Assembly: GCA_017476605.1 (NCBI GenBank)
Contig: JAFUZM010000036.1
Span: forward strand, 1-45,990
Direction of reading: 5' to 3'
DNA length: 45,990 bases
Source of the DNA: Clostridia bacterium
GTDB taxonomy: Bacteria; Bacillota; Clostridia; Christensenellales; Aristaeellaceae
Below the pieces are notes generated by a model. It saw only the letters and a list, made by a program, of their open reading frames with translations. It was not told where the DNA came from and searched no databases. Below, in pieces: positions 8,669 to 18,324 of the stretch (within the stretch, counting starts at the first letter, position 1; every line of letters starts with the position of its first letter). The position numbers and the translations under genes are program-made.

Positions 8669-11080
8669 ATGGATTTCACCCAGGACACGGAACGGGTGGA
8701 TCTTCCCCTTGTGCCTACCCGTGGAATGGTTCTGTTTCCGGAGACCACTCTGCATTTTGAAGCAGGACGCAAGAAGACCATTGAAGCACTGGAAGAGGGA
8801 CGGAGAAGAGACGGACTCGTTTTCCTTGTTTCACAGAAAAAAATAGATGATGATGACCCACTCAAAGCCGGTCTTTGTGACATTGGCACCATTGCCAGAG
8901 TGAAGCAGATTTTAAAGCTTCCGGGGTCCAATTCCCGTGTCGTTGTCGAAGGCGTTAAGCGTGCCAGACTCCATTCAGTGAGCGACTTTGAGACGTATAT
9001 GAGCGGCGAGCTGGAGCCTCTTGATTCCATCCCGGTGGAGGATCCAAAGCTTGCCGAGGCCATGATCGTGACGGCCCGGGAATATCTTGAGGCCTTCAAT
9101 AATGAGGGAAACCGCCTTAATCAGAGCCGCTATAATACCATCATGGAGATCACAGATCCCGGCATGCTGGCTGATGTGATCACGTCCAACATGATCAGCA
9201 AGATGGATGACCGGCAGGCGATTCTTGAAATCCTTGATGACCGGGAACGGCTTGAAAAGGTCTGCGCCATTCTGGAAACGGAAACAGAGCTTGCCTCTCT
9301 TTCCCATGAGGTTCAGAGCCGTGTCCGTGAGCAGGTGCAGCAGAATCAGAAAGAGTATTTCCTCAGGGAGCAGATCAAGGCCATTCAGACCGAGCTTGGA
9401 GATGATGACAGCTCGGCCAACGAGGACCTGCTCAAGAAGCTCGAAGAAACGCCCATGAACGATGAGGCAAGGGACAGAGCCCGTAAGCAGATTGATCATC
9501 TTTCCAAGATGTCTCCGGGAAATCCCGAGGCCTCTCTGGTCCGCACCTACGTGGAAACACTCCTTGAGCTGCCCTGGGGCAAGCTGACCGAGGACAATCT
9601 TGATTTGAACCGTGCACGTGAGGTTCTGGCTGAGGATCACTGTGGCCTTGAGGATTTCAAGGAGCGGGTCATTGAGTATCTTGCTGTTCGAAAGATCAAG
9701 CAGGACATGAAGGGCCCAATCCTTTGCTTTGTCGGACCTCCGGGCGTCGGTAAGACGTCTGTTGCCCGCAGCATCGCAAGAGCCCTTGGAAGGAAATTTG
9801 TCCAGATGTCTCTGGGCGGCGTACGGGATGAAGCGGAGATCCGCGGACATCGCAGAACCTACATCGGTGCGATTCCTGGACGGATCATCAGTTCCATCAA
9901 GCAGGCGGGAACGATGAATCCCCTCTTCCTGCTGGATGAGATCGACAAGATGGGTGCGGATGTCCGAGGCGATCCGGCCAGCGCGATGCTTGAGGTCCTT
10001 GACAGCGAGCAGAACAACGCGTTCCGCGACCACTATCTGGAGGCACCCTTTGATCTTTCCAGTGTCATGTTCATCACAACCGCCAACTCAACGGATACCA
10101 TCCCGCGGCCCTTGCTTGACCGTATGGAGGTCATTGAGGTAAGCAGCTATACCGAGGATGAAAAGCTTGACATTGCAAAGTATCATCTTCTGCCCGATCA
10201 GATCCGCGATCACGGACTTGAGCCGGATGCCGTCCTCATGGACGATACCGTGCTGCGTCAGATGATTCAGGCATACACCCGCGAGGCGGGTGTACGCAAC
10301 CTCAAGCGCACCATCGGCAAGGTGGTCCGCAAGAGTGCGGTGGAAATGATCGACAACGATGTGAAGCTGGTGACCGTCGATGACAAGAAGCTGCGCAGCT
10401 TCCTGGGTGTCCCGATCTTCCACTATGAGATGGCAGGCAAGAAGCCGGAGATTGGTGTGGTCAATGGACTCGCCTGGACGGCCGCCGGTGGCGATACCCT
10501 CCAGATTGAGGCACAGGTCATGCCCGGCTCCGGTGTGCTTGAAACCACCGGCAGTCTCGGTGATGTCATGAAGGAAAGCGCACATGCAGCGCTGACCTGG
10601 GTACGGGCCCACAAGGACGAGCTTGGCATCACGATCAACTTCACAAAGGAAAATGACATTCACATTCATGTTCCGGAGGGGGCCGTGCCCAAGGATGGAC
10701 CGAGCGCCGGTGTCACCATGACCACCGCCCTTGTCTCCACCCTGACGGGCATTCCGGTCTATCCCAATGTCGCCATGACTGGCGAGGTCACCCTGCGTGG
10801 TCGCGTCCTGCCCATCGGTGGACTCAAGGAAAAGCTCCTGGCTGCCCATCGCGCGGGCATCAACACAGTTCTCATTCCAAAGGAAAACGAGCGTGACCTC
10901 GAGAAGATGCCGGAAAAGGTCCTGAGTGACATTCGCATCATTCCGGTGGAGAACGTCTCCGAGGTCCTTAAGGTGGCTCTTACCAAGAAGATTCGGAAAA
11001 AGCCTGCCGAAAAAGGATCTGAAAAGGGGACGCTCCTGCCCACGGGAACCATGGATGTAGAACCGACAATTAAGGCATAA
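8669..11080 (+). CDS. lon: Lon ATP-dependent protease (LonA)
   Basis: 803 residues. The N-terminal substrate-binding LON domain starts DLPLVPTRGMVLFPETTLHF. Coiled-coil helices follow, then the AAA+ domain with Walker A GPPGVGKT (356-363) and Walker B LFLLDEIDKM. The proteolytic domain has the catalytic dyad Ser679 (PKDGPSAG) and Lys722 (second Lys of GGLKEK), numbers that coincide with the E. coli enzyme as I remember it. Lon degrades damaged and regulatory proteins in the cytoplasm. The start at 8669 has GGAAGGAG upstream. A TTGACA at 8629-8634 lacks a good -10 at the right distance, so I do not call a promoter. engB begins 3 nt after the stop. Confidence 0.97.
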   Translation: MDFTQDTERVDLPLVPTRGMVLFPETTLHFEAGRKKTIEALEEGRRRDGLVFLVSQKKIDDDDPLKAGLCDIGTIARVKQILKLPGSNSRVVVEGVKRARLHSVSDFETYMSGELEPLDSIPVEDPKLAEAMIVTAREYLEAFNNEGNRLNQSRYNTIMEITDPGMLADVITSNMISKMDDRQAILEILDDRERLEKVCAILETETELASLSHEVQSRVREQVQQNQKEYFLREQIKAIQTELGDDDSSANEDLLKKLEETPMNDEARDRARKQIDHLSKMSPGNPEASLVRTYVETLLELPWGKLTEDNLDLNRAREVLAEDHCGLEDFKERVIEYLAVRKIKQDMKGPILCFVGPPGVGKTSVARSIARALGRKFVQMSLGGVRDEAEIRGHRRTYIGAIPGRIISSIKQAGTMNPLFLLDEIDKMGADVRGDPASAMLEVLDSEQNNAFRDHYLEAPFDLSSVMFITTANSTDTIPRPLLDRMEVIEVSSYTEDEKLDIAKYHLLPDQIRDHGLEPDAVLMDDTVLRQMIQAYTREAGVRNLKRTIGKVVRKSAVEMIDNDVKLVTVDDKKLRSFLGVPIFHYEMAGKKPEIGVVNGLAWTAAGGDTLQIEAQVMPGSGVLETTGSLGDVMKESAHAALTWVRAHKDELGITINFTKENDIHIHVPEGAVPKDGPSAGVTMTTALVSTLTGIPVYPNVAMTGEVTLRGRVLPIGGLKEKLLAAHRAGINTVLIPKENERDLEKMPEKVLSDIRIIPVENVSEVLKVALTKKIRKKPAEKGSEKGTLLPTGTMDVEPTIKA

Positions 11081-11083
11081 CCC

Positions 11084-11722
11084 ATGATCATACGAAAAGC
11101 GGAATTTATTACCAGCATGCGGGACTACGGCAATTTCCCGGGCAAGGGAATGCCCGAGGTGGTCTTTGCAGGCCGCAGCAATGTAGGCAAATCCTCCATG
11201 ATCAACAAGCTGACCAACCGGCGCAAGCTGGCCAGAACCAGCTCCGATCCGGGCAGGACCCGGCTCATCAACATCTTTCGGGTGAACGATGAGGTCAATC
11301 TGGTGGATCTGCCGGGATACGGCTTTGCCAAGGTCAGCAAGCAGGAAAAGATCTCCTGGGGCCGCATGATGCAGGATTATTTTGCAAAAACCGAGGATCT
11401 TTGCCATGTCTTCCATCTGGTGGACATTCGTCACGACCCCTCCCAGGAAGACTGCGAAATGAATGCTTTTTTGCGTGGAAACGGTATTCCCTTTACCGTT
11501 GTTGCCACCAAAGCAGACAAGATCAGCCGCGGGGCCAGAATGAAATACATCGCTCCGATCTGCCGTGCCCTCTTCGTTCAGCCCTGGCAGGTGATCCCGT
11601 TTTCCTCAGAGGACGGCACCGGAAGGGACGCGGTTCTCGATATCCTGGAGCGGACCTGCTATGTCCTTGAGGAGATTGAGGAAAACGAGGACAGTACAGA
11701 TTCTTCTCAGAAAAACGATTAA
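11084..11722 (+). CDS. engB: Ribosome biogenesis GTP-binding protein YihA/YsxC/EngB
   Basis: 212 residues, the usual length. GTPase motifs: G1 GRSNVGKSS (30-38), G3 DLPGYG and G4 TKAD. The family assists late assembly of the 50S subunit. It follows lon by 3 nt, an arrangement common in Bacillota, and its stop overlaps the edge of the terminator at 11723-11770. The C-terminus ends in an acidic, Ser-rich extension (EEIEENEDSTDSSQKND) that is probably disordered. Confidence 0.95.
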   Translation: MIIRKAEFITSMRDYGNFPGKGMPEVVFAGRSNVGKSSMINKLTNRRKLARTSSDPGRTRLINIFRVNDEVNLVDLPGYGFAKVSKQEKISWGRMMQDYFAKTEDLCHVFHLVDIRHDPSQEDCEMNAFLRGNGIPFTVVATKADKISRGARMKYIAPICRALFVQPWQVIPFSSEDGTGRDAVLDILERTCYVLEEIEENEDSTDSSQKND

Positions 11723-11770
11723 CCAACAAAAAGAGAACGCGCTCAAACGAGCGCGTTCTCTTTTTGTTGG
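11723..11770 (+). terminator. Very strong, symmetric terminator after engB
   Basis: Perfect 22-bp inverted repeat (11723-11744 with 11749-11770) around an AAAC loop. The stem contains A and T tracts on both sides, so it can terminate in both directions. It ends the lon-engB unit and forms the left border of the AT-rich block with the large surface-protein gene. Confidence 0.93.
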
Positions 11771-11777
11771 TTGCATT

Positions 11778-11801
11778 TGACTTTCTTTGATATTTGACAA
11801 C
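11778..11801 (+). repeat. Short direct repeat, copy 1
   Basis: The core GACTTTCTTTGATATTTGAC followed by AAC reappears with one substitution and one deleted base at 16027-16050. Both copies sit within a few bases of a 22-bp-stem terminator and bracket the 12.2-15.9 kb gene. Confidence 0.6.
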
Positions 11802-11943
11802 ATACTCAGTTGGATTCCAGCAATGTCTGACTGTGGTAAGTGAATTCAAGTCTTGGAACCACATCTTTTCCAATGACCCGGTTCATTCTGAAGCCTCGAA
11901 TTACTGCAAATGAAGAGTAGTGCTAGCAAATCTTAAAATAACG

Positions 11944-11971
11944 TTGACAAACACTTCGGGGGGGTTATTCT
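11944..11971 (+). promoter_or_regulatory. Candidate sigma-A promoter of the surface-protein gene
   Basis: TTGACA (11944-11949), 16-nt spacer containing a run of seven G, TATTCT (11966-11971). The -35 is perfect; the -10 and spacer are less good. Confidence 0.45.
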
Positions 11972-12166
11972 ATTCAAGCTGTAGTGTCTGCTTGGACATT
12001 TCAATACAAATTCTTGTGGTTTTAACGATGTGTTCTGATCAACTTGGACCATATAATAAATGCATAGGTGCGATTTGGTACCTGCTGCTTCAGATGTCGT
12101 CAAAGCCTCTATCATTATGTCTTTTATCCTTTTCAAGAAATCAAATGGATACAGTTGGAGGAACTT

Positions 12167-15100
12167 ATGGGAAAGTGTAGAAAACTCTTACTTTATTGTG
12201 GAATTGTATTCCTGCTCGTTCTGTTTTGCTTGGGAGTACAAACTTCTTTTGCTGCCTCCAATGTCCGGTTGTTTACATATATTGAAGCAGATGGCACATC
12301 CTTTGGCCCAGGAGAAACGACATCGCTCTATGTAGTCCCTGTAAATACATCCAGTGCATATCTTGAAAACCTGAAGGTCAATTTGAGCCTCCCAGATAGT
12401 ATTGTTGTAGTGGATACGTGGCTTCCTGAAGAACCGGACAAATTGGGCCCATTCGAAGAGAAACCTTTTGTATACGTGGTTCGGAATATAGCGTCTCTGA
12501 ACCCAGGCCTGCTTCCTAAAACCGGGGATCAGACACCTTCGCTTTTTCTTCTCATTTTTCTTGCAGTCGGTGCATGCATAGGCATTCGATTTGCTCGCAC
12601 CGGGTTTAGACGTACACTTTCGCTTTTGTTAGCTGCAAGTATTCTGTTCGGGCTTATTCCAGAGATGCCGATCGTAGAGGCAGATGAGGGTCTCATCATC
12701 GGAGAAAGCGGAGAGCTTCAGTTGACCGTTGCAGATGAACAAGTAACCATCACAGCAAGTTCGACAGCCATAGAAACAAAAGATCTTTCAGATGTAGACG
12801 AAGACGGGGATGGGTTGTCTGCGCTGGAGGAAAGACAGCATGGAACAAAGGATGATAATCCTGATACGGATGCGGATGGACTGACGGATTTTCAGGAAAT
12901 CTATGTCTTTATGACAAATCCTCTTAAAGCAGATTCAGATGATAATGGTATTTCTGATGGTCATGAGGATGCAGATAGAGATGGCCTGGATAACCTTTAC
13001 GAACTGTCTAATGGATTGCAGCCGTTCAATCCCGATACGGATGGAGATGGCCTTAATGATGGGGAGGAGATTCAGCAATATTGGACGGAAGTGCTTAATG
13101 TGGATACAGATGGAGACGGTATGACTGACGGATTTGAAGTGGCGCATCATACCAATCCATTAGTTCCTGATTCAACAGTGACAATTAAGTCAGGATACGA
13201 TGCGTCCACTGCTTCATCTGGTGTTACTGCAGAGATTGAGGTTTCCAACATCACAGGAAAACAAGCACAGTCCTTGTCTATCGGAGAAATTCCAGAGGAA
13301 GATATCCTCGTAGGCAATCATCTGGAGGGGTGGATCGGGAATGCTTGCGAAATCACGATGGATGACTCTTCTAATGTCTCGGCGACCCTTACAATGACGT
13401 ATGACAGCGCATTGAATGGAGAAGGTTTTGCCCCTGCTATTTTCTATTTTGATGAGGAAAGTCAGACTTTGGAGGAAGTTGAAGGCCAAACTCATGATAC
13501 GGAGAATCATTGGGTCAGAGCCCCTCTTGTGCATCTGTCCACCTATGTGCTGTTGAACAAATCAGCGCGTATTTCTAAACAAACTGTGAATGTGATTCCG
13601 ATAGCACCTCAAGAAGCAAAAGTTGCCTATCTGCTTGATATGTATCCAAGGGTTTCATCCAGTGTATCAGAAGACGCTGCAGATGCATGGTCAGATTTTA
13701 TGTACCGATCAAACTTGTCCAATCTACCTACTATTCCCACAGGAATGCGAGCTTTTGAATGTGGAAAAACAAACCTTTATGAGCAGCAATTGTATAAATT
13801 CGTAAGCGATGCATTGAATGAAAGCGGTACAGGCGACGTTTTTACCTCATTCAATAATAGTAGTAGTTCTAATAAGCAACTTTACTTGTTTACAAGTGGG
13901 CCTAAAAGCCAATTCACAGTAAATCAAGCTGAGACACTTGCAACAAAAGCAAAGAACAATCATATTAAAGTCTTTGTTGTTCTGGTCACAGTTGGGCAAT
14001 CTTATAGCGATTCAGATCTTCAGGGTGTGTTAAAACTCACTTCAGAAACAGGTGGAAAATGTTATCTTATTGATGATACAATGCATTTGTACACTGAAGA
14101 CTCGAATCATGACGGACTCAGTGATGGGGATACGTGGGATATTGTCAAAGGAAAAGTAACAAGTGATCTGTATGGTAACGTATTTTCGGGATTGTCTTAT
14201 GAATATGTACAGGCACATCCGGACATAGATAATGATGGTCTTTTGAATGGCAAAGAAATACAGGTCAAGGCTGCCAAGAATGGGAAAAAAAACGTCTATG
14301 TCAATTCGCTTCCGACTTTGGAAGATTCTGATTTTGATGGGATAAATGATAGGGTTGATCTTTATAAATTGCAGGCATATAGATGGTTGTCATGGAAAGA
14401 CAGCGGTCTGGACGGCTTTTTTGATGTCAAGTTGTATATGAACTACCGCTGGTTTGCTGAACCTCCCAGGACATATCATCCACTATTGGCGGTAACAAGC
14501 AGTTTGGTAGCTTCTCTTGCATATAAAGGAGATGAATATTCGTTAGGAGGAAAAACCAGAGAAGAAGCATTCAAATCTTATCTAGGCATGAATGATCTGA
14601 AAATTAAAGAAGTCACATCAAATAAGATACATAATGCGATGGCCACATTTGGGCATCATGAGTTTACCTATAAAGGGTCAGAGCATATGGTCTTGCTGGT
14701 TGCTGTTACTGGATACCATGATTCTGGCTGGGAATGGATCAGCAATTTCACTGTTGGATATCCATCGGAATCGGAAAAGTGGAAAAATGCAAAATGGCTG
14801 GACAAAAATAATCACCTTGGCTTTGATGTGGGCGCAAGTCTCTTGATGGATGCATTGAAAGACTATATTAAAGAGAAAAAGCTTTCAACGATCATCGACA
14901 GAGTGGATGAAGTAGACATATGGACGGTTGGACATTCACGTGGAGGGGCAGTAAGTAATCTGTTTGCTGCAAAACTTATTGACCAGATTAAAGCCAATAA
15001 AAGCGATATTATTCCAACGAAGAATGAAAAAACTAAAGTCTTTGCTTACGATTTTGCAACACCGCGAGGGACACAAAACCCATCTGCAAGAACAAGTCGA

Positions 15101-15943
15101 TATGATGGAATTTTCAATATTATCAATGAAGCAGATCCGGTTCCCATGATGCCTCTGGAATCACCATGGGGATTTGAGCGCTTTGGTCAAGATAAGTATT
15201 TTAACCTTCATGAATCATCAAATAAACTAGAAACAAATCCAGAACTTAATTCAGTTATCCAGAGCAATTATAGCGAATACAAAGGTAAAGATTTGGGAAT
15301 CGAATATGCGTTTGGCAAAATGGTGTCGAATTTCTTCCATAAGATGAGATATTTGCCAATTACATCCATTTCGCGTCCTATTGATGCGTTGCGGGATAAG
15401 TTGGTTCTTGAATCAGCGTTTAAGCTGAGTTTTGCGTCCATAGCAAAGGATCGCAACAGCCTTTACAAAATGGATAAAGTATTAGAGGCGAAAACACTGA
15501 AAGTTGCTATGTTTGTACAAGATAGTAAAGGGAAAATGCATAAACAAGAAATGTATCTTGGTGAAACAATTGACAGAGCAAAAATAGATGCTTTTGATGC
15601 TTCGGAAAAAGTACGGAAAGTTCGCTTTACTGTACCTGAACCAAGCCCATCTGGGACACGAAATTACTATAATGCCGTTTTGCAGGATGATTATAGTTAT
15701 CTCGAACTATGTCCAGAGTTTATTATGGTTATGATGGGAAATGCTTGTAAAGGTGCTATGGATGGTGACTTATCCGGACTGGCACAGTTTGGACTTTTGC
15801 CTAGTTTTACAGACAATGTAGGATCTGGGTGGTACAATGAAGTTGCAGCAATTCTGGGCTTGGTAAAAATGGTATATGGATCAGGCGTCCTTGCTGCTCA
15901 TGTAGATGCTGCGTATTACTTGGGTTCATATCTGTGTAAATAG
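12167..15943 (+). CDS. Large secreted or surface protein: calcium-type repeats, VWA-like region and class 3 lipase domain
   Basis: 1258 residues. A signal peptide (about 1-29) has a Lys/Arg start and a hydrophobic core. Residues 30-110 look beta-rich. LPKTG follows at 116-120, then a hydrophobic helix (about 124-140), Arg141-Arg149 and a second hydrophobic stretch (150-170), which looks like a sortase signal buried inside the protein. Residues 209-330 carry thrombospondin type 3-like Asp repeats (DEDGDGLS, DTDADGLT, DTDGDGLN, DTDGDGMT) that usually bind Ca2+. The middle (about 485-640) resembles a VWA fold but lacks an intact DxSxS. The C-terminal part has lipase nucleophile Ser924 in GHSRGG, a likely catalytic Asp in NEADPVP and a candidate His in FFHKMRYL. 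GGAGGAA precedes the ATG. The composition is AT-rich compared with neighbours. Acting on an outside ester or lipid is inference. Confidence 0.8.
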   Translation: MGKCRKLLLYCGIVFLLVLFCLGVQTSFAASNVRLFTYIEADGTSFGPGETTSLYVVPVNTSSAYLENLKVNLSLPDSIVVVDTWLPEEPDKLGPFEEKPFVYVVRNIASLNPGLLPKTGDQTPSLFLLIFLAVGACIGIRFARTGFRRTLSLLLAASILFGLIPEMPIVEADEGLIIGESGELQLTVADEQVTITASSTAIETKDLSDVDEDGDGLSALEERQHGTKDDNPDTDADGLTDFQEIYVFMTNPLKADSDDNGISDGHEDADRDGLDNLYELSNGLQPFNPDTDGDGLNDGEEIQQYWTEVLNVDTDGDGMTDGFEVAHHTNPLVPDSTVTIKSGYDASTASSGVTAEIEVSNITGKQAQSLSIGEIPEEDILVGNHLEGWIGNACEITMDDSSNVSATLTMTYDSALNGEGFAPAIFYFDEESQTLEEVEGQTHDTENHWVRAPLVHLSTYVLLNKSARISKQTVNVIPIAPQEAKVAYLLDMYPRVSSSVSEDAADAWSDFMYRSNLSNLPTIPTGMRAFECGKTNLYEQQLYKFVSDALNESGTGDVFTSFNNSSSSNKQLYLFTSGPKSQFTVNQAETLATKAKNNHIKVFVVLVTVGQSYSDSDLQGVLKLTSETGGKCYLIDDTMHLYTEDSNHDGLSDGDTWDIVKGKVTSDLYGNVFSGLSYEYVQAHPDIDNDGLLNGKEIQVKAAKNGKKNVYVNSLPTLEDSDFDGINDRVDLYKLQAYRWLSWKDSGLDGFFDVKLYMNYRWFAEPPRTYHPLLAVTSSLVASLAYKGDEYSLGGKTREEAFKSYLGMNDLKIKEVTSNKIHNAMATFGHHEFTYKGSEHMVLLVAVTGYHDSGWEWISNFTVGYPSESEKWKNAKWLDKNNHLGFDVGASLLMDALKDYIKEKKLSTIIDRVDEVDIWTVGHSRGGAVSNLFAAKLIDQIKANKSDIIPTKNEKTKVFAYDFATPRGTQNPSARTSRYDGIFNIINEADPVPMMPLESPWGFERFGQDKYFNLHESSNKLETNPELNSVIQSNYSEYKGKDLGIEYAFGKMVSNFFHKMRYLPITSISRPIDALRDKLVLESAFKLSFASIAKDRNSLYKMDKVLEAKTLKVAMFVQDSKGKMHKQEMYLGETIDRAKIDAFDASEKVRKVRFTVPEPSPSGTRNYYNAVLQDDYSYLELCPEFIMVMMGNACKGAMDGDLSGLAQFGLLPSFTDNVGSGWYNEVAAILGLVKMVYGSGVLAAHVDAAYYLGSYLCK

Positions 15944-15976
15944 ACTGACATTTTAAAGATGTGTAAGATAGCGTCA

Positions 15977-16022
15977 GAGACTACTAAAAAACCGTGCAGT
16001 TGCACGGTTTTTTAGTAGTCTC
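15977..16022 (+). terminator. Very strong, symmetric terminator after the surface-protein gene
   Basis: Perfect 22-bp inverted repeat (15977-15998 with 16001-16022) with only 2 nt at the tip and a T6 run in the descending arm. It can work in both directions and would also stop transcripts coming from the minus-strand GH3 gene. Confidence 0.9.
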
Positions 16023-16026
16023 GAAT

Positions 16027-16050
16027 TAGACTTTCTTTGGTATTGACAAC
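16027..16050 (+). repeat. Short direct repeat, copy 2
   Basis: TAGACTTTCTTTGGTATTGA followed by CAAC, nearly identical to 11778-11801. The 130 nt from here to the GH3 stop hold nothing else I can recognise. Confidence 0.6.
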
Positions 16051-16156
16051 TGTTTGCGAAAGACAGAATAAGGAAAGGTCAACCAGCAGACGCTGTAGTG
16101 CCATTTTGAAGAATACGTGAAATCTGTATTGACAATTCCTACGGAATGATTTACAT

Positions 16157-18274
16157 CTATGAAAGAGTAAAGGTGCAGGTAAGAAGGTCTTCATCCTTGG
16201 AGCTTGGGCCAGCCATGATGGTGAACTGTCCCGGCTCAAGAACGGATTCGCAGTTTGCATTGATGAGCTCAAAGTCAGAACGTGAAAAGCTGAGCTGAAC
16301 GGTTTCTGTCTGATTGACCTCAAGAGGAACACGGGTAAAGCCGATCAGACGCTTTACAGGCGTTAAGATGGAAGAGACCAAGTCGCGCACATAGACCTGA
16401 ACAACAGCTATCCCAGAACGGCTGCCAGTGTTTGATACCTTGAGCGTGAGGGAGAGCGTATTCGGATCAAAGGTGAGGCCAGAGAAGGCGAATGTTGTAA
16501 AACTCAGTCCCTCACCGAAGGCGTAGAGGGGCGTGGATGGCAGATCACAGTAGGCACCGTCGTGCCAGCCTGGCAACTGGCTATAGTAGACCGGGACCTG
16601 TCCGGAGTGACGGGGGAAAGAGATGGGAAGATGACCGGAGGGGTTGAGGTCACCAAAGACCGCTTCTGCAATTGCCTGACCACCGAACATACCGCCATTG
16701 AATGCAATGATCACGGCATTACTTGCGGCTTCCTTTGTAATGCACAGCGGTTTTGAGGAAAGAAGCACGGTGCAGATGGGGAGGCCAAGGGCGGAAAGGG
16801 CCTCAAAAAGGGCATCCTGAGCACCGGAGAGTGCAAGATTTGCACGATCCTTGCCCTCGCCGATCTGTTCAATGCGGTCGCCAACGCAAAGGAGGATCGC
16901 ATCTGCCTGTCGGGCAACCTGAACGGCTTCGGAGATATTTTCGCGGGTGCCCAGAATGTTGCAGCCCTCGGCATACAGAATGCGCACACCGTGGGCGGCA
17001 CCAAGCGACTCCATGCCCTCTTTCAGGGTGACATAGGGACGCTCGGGAATATGGTCCGGATCTGGCATGGGATGGCTGAAATAGGTCCAGTCGCCATATT
17101 GAGCGCGGATGTCATCTGCATTTGGCCCGATGACAGCGATGGTCTTGACCGTCTCGGAAAGAGGAAGCATGCCGTCATTCTTGACCAGGGTGATGCTTTC
17201 CCTGGCAGCCTGAAGGGCAGCTTGAAGGTGCTCCGGACACCCGATGGTGTGTGTGGCCTGCTTCCTGGGATGCTCAAAGAGCTCCATCTCATACTTGATC
17301 GTCAGGATGTGCAGGACAGCTTCATCGACGATGGAAAGATCGGCGGTGCCGTTTTTAAGCGCTGCGAGCATGGCATCATAGAACTCGACGGAGGTCATGA
17401 TCATGTCATTTCCGGCTGTGGCTGCAGCAACGGCAGCATCCTCAATGGTCTCCTTGACGAACTGACGTGTCACCAGACTGCGGGCATTGTCCCAGTCGGT
17501 GACGACAAATCCGGTAAAGCCCAATTCATCTCTCAGAATGTCATGGAGGATCCGCCGGTGGATGGTCAGAGGGAGACCGTCAATGGAGCCGTAGGCGGTC
17601 ATGATGGTGGCGCACCCGGCTTCCACTGCTTTTTTGAAGGGCGGAAGGAAGACTTCACGTACCTTTCTTTCCGTACATTCGGTATCATAGGCATCACGGG
17701 CACCGGTGGCCTCACCGTAGCCAAGATAATGCTTGGCACAGGCAAGAATATGATCCGGGTCCGCCAGATCATCCCCCTGATATCCCTTGACAATGGCTGC
17801 CGCCATTTCACCTGCAAGCATCGGATCCTCGCCAAAGGTCTCATCCACACGGCCCCAGCGGGGGTCACGGGCAAGACAGAGAACAGGGGAAAAGGTCCAG
17901 TGCAGGCCGTCTGCGGAAACCTCGTGTGCGGTGACTTCACCCATGATGCGCGCAGTTTCGGGATTCCAGCTGCAGGCAGTGGCCAGCTGAGAGGGGAAGA
18001 TTGTGGCATGCGGATTGAGACCATGACCATGGATGGCATCAATTCCGAAAATGACGGGAATGTGCAGGCGTGTGTTCAACGCAGCTTCCTGGATTTCCTG
18101 GGCATCCTCGCCAAGAACATGGAGAAAGGAGCCTGCTCCGAGCTTTGCCCAGCGAAGCGCTTCCTCGCGACCAACATAGGTGTAGGGGACCTGGACCATC
18201 TGAGCGACTTTTTCCTCAGTGGTCATTTGAGCAAGAAGGGTTTTTGCTTTTTGAATGGCAGTTTGACGATTCAT
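16157..18274 (-). CDS. Glycoside hydrolase family 3 enzyme (beta-glucosidase type)
   Basis: 705 residues. It should release sugar from the non-reducing end of beta-linked oligosaccharides. GH3 landmarks: GIDAIHG (77-83), GRVDETFGEDP (141-151), KH (181-182), and the catalytic nucleophile Asp260 in GFVVTDWD. The second alpha/beta domain starts around residue 355 (ARESITLVKNDGMLPL), and a fibronectin type III-like domain ends the protein. No signal peptide is seen, so it works in the cytoplasm on imported oligosaccharides. The ATG at 18274 has GGAGG upstream (TGGAGGTATCAATG); the frame extends to 18328 without a better start. It follows the AlkZ-related gene by 50 nt on the same strand. Confidence 0.93.
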   Translation of the reverse strand: MNRQTAIQKAKTLLAQMTTEEKVAQMVQVPYTYVGREEALRWAKLGAGSFLHVLGEDAQEIQEAALNTRLHIPVIFGIDAIHGHGLNPHATIFPSQLATACSWNPETARIMGEVTAHEVSADGLHWTFSPVLCLARDPRWGRVDETFGEDPMLAGEMAAAIVKGYQGDDLADPDHILACAKHYLGYGEATGARDAYDTECTERKVREVFLPPFKKAVEAGCATIMTAYGSIDGLPLTIHRRILHDILRDELGFTGFVVTDWDNARSLVTRQFVKETIEDAAVAAATAGNDMIMTSVEFYDAMLAALKNGTADLSIVDEAVLHILTIKYEMELFEHPRKQATHTIGCPEHLQAALQAARESITLVKNDGMLPLSETVKTIAVIGPNADDIRAQYGDWTYFSHPMPDPDHIPERPYVTLKEGMESLGAAHGVRILYAEGCNILGTRENISEAVQVARQADAILLCVGDRIEQIGEGKDRANLALSGAQDALFEALSALGLPICTVLLSSKPLCITKEAASNAVIIAFNGGMFGGQAIAEAVFGDLNPSGHLPISFPRHSGQVPVYYSQLPGWHDGAYCDLPSTPLYAFGEGLSFTTFAFSGLTFDPNTLSLTLKVSNTGSRSGIAVVQVYVRDLVSSILTPVKRLIGFTRVPLEVNQTETVQLSFSRSDFELINANCESVLEPGQFTIMAGPSSKDEDLLTCTFTLS

Positions 18275-18324
18275 TGATACCTCCATGATGAATGCAAATG
18301 GGATGATAGGACGGACGAGCGGGA

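Larger units (their letters stand above)
11771..12166. other. Intergenic region upstream of the large surface protein
   Basis: About 400 nt with no supported gene. It holds the short repeat at 11778-11801 and a candidate promoter at 11944-11971. A second -10-like TATAAT lies at 12052-12057 without a good -35. Base composition is more AT-rich than the lon region. The frame of the following gene is open back to 12068, but the Shine-Dalgarno places its start at 12167, so a leader of roughly 190 nt would be transcribed. I see no known riboswitch in it. Confidence 0.5.

Noticed and set aside
10088-11434. 448-codon minus-strand frame opposite lon and engB
   Set aside because: A shadow crossing two conserved genes.
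12512-12526. LPKTG as a functional sortase sorting signal
   Set aside because: It lies near the N-terminus with more than 1100 residues after it; cleavage there would release the rest. Kept as an oddity in the findings.
16991-18277. 428-codon plus-strand frame opposite the GH3 gene
   Set aside because: The GH3 frame has all catalytic motifs; the antisense frame has no known domain and results from codon bias.
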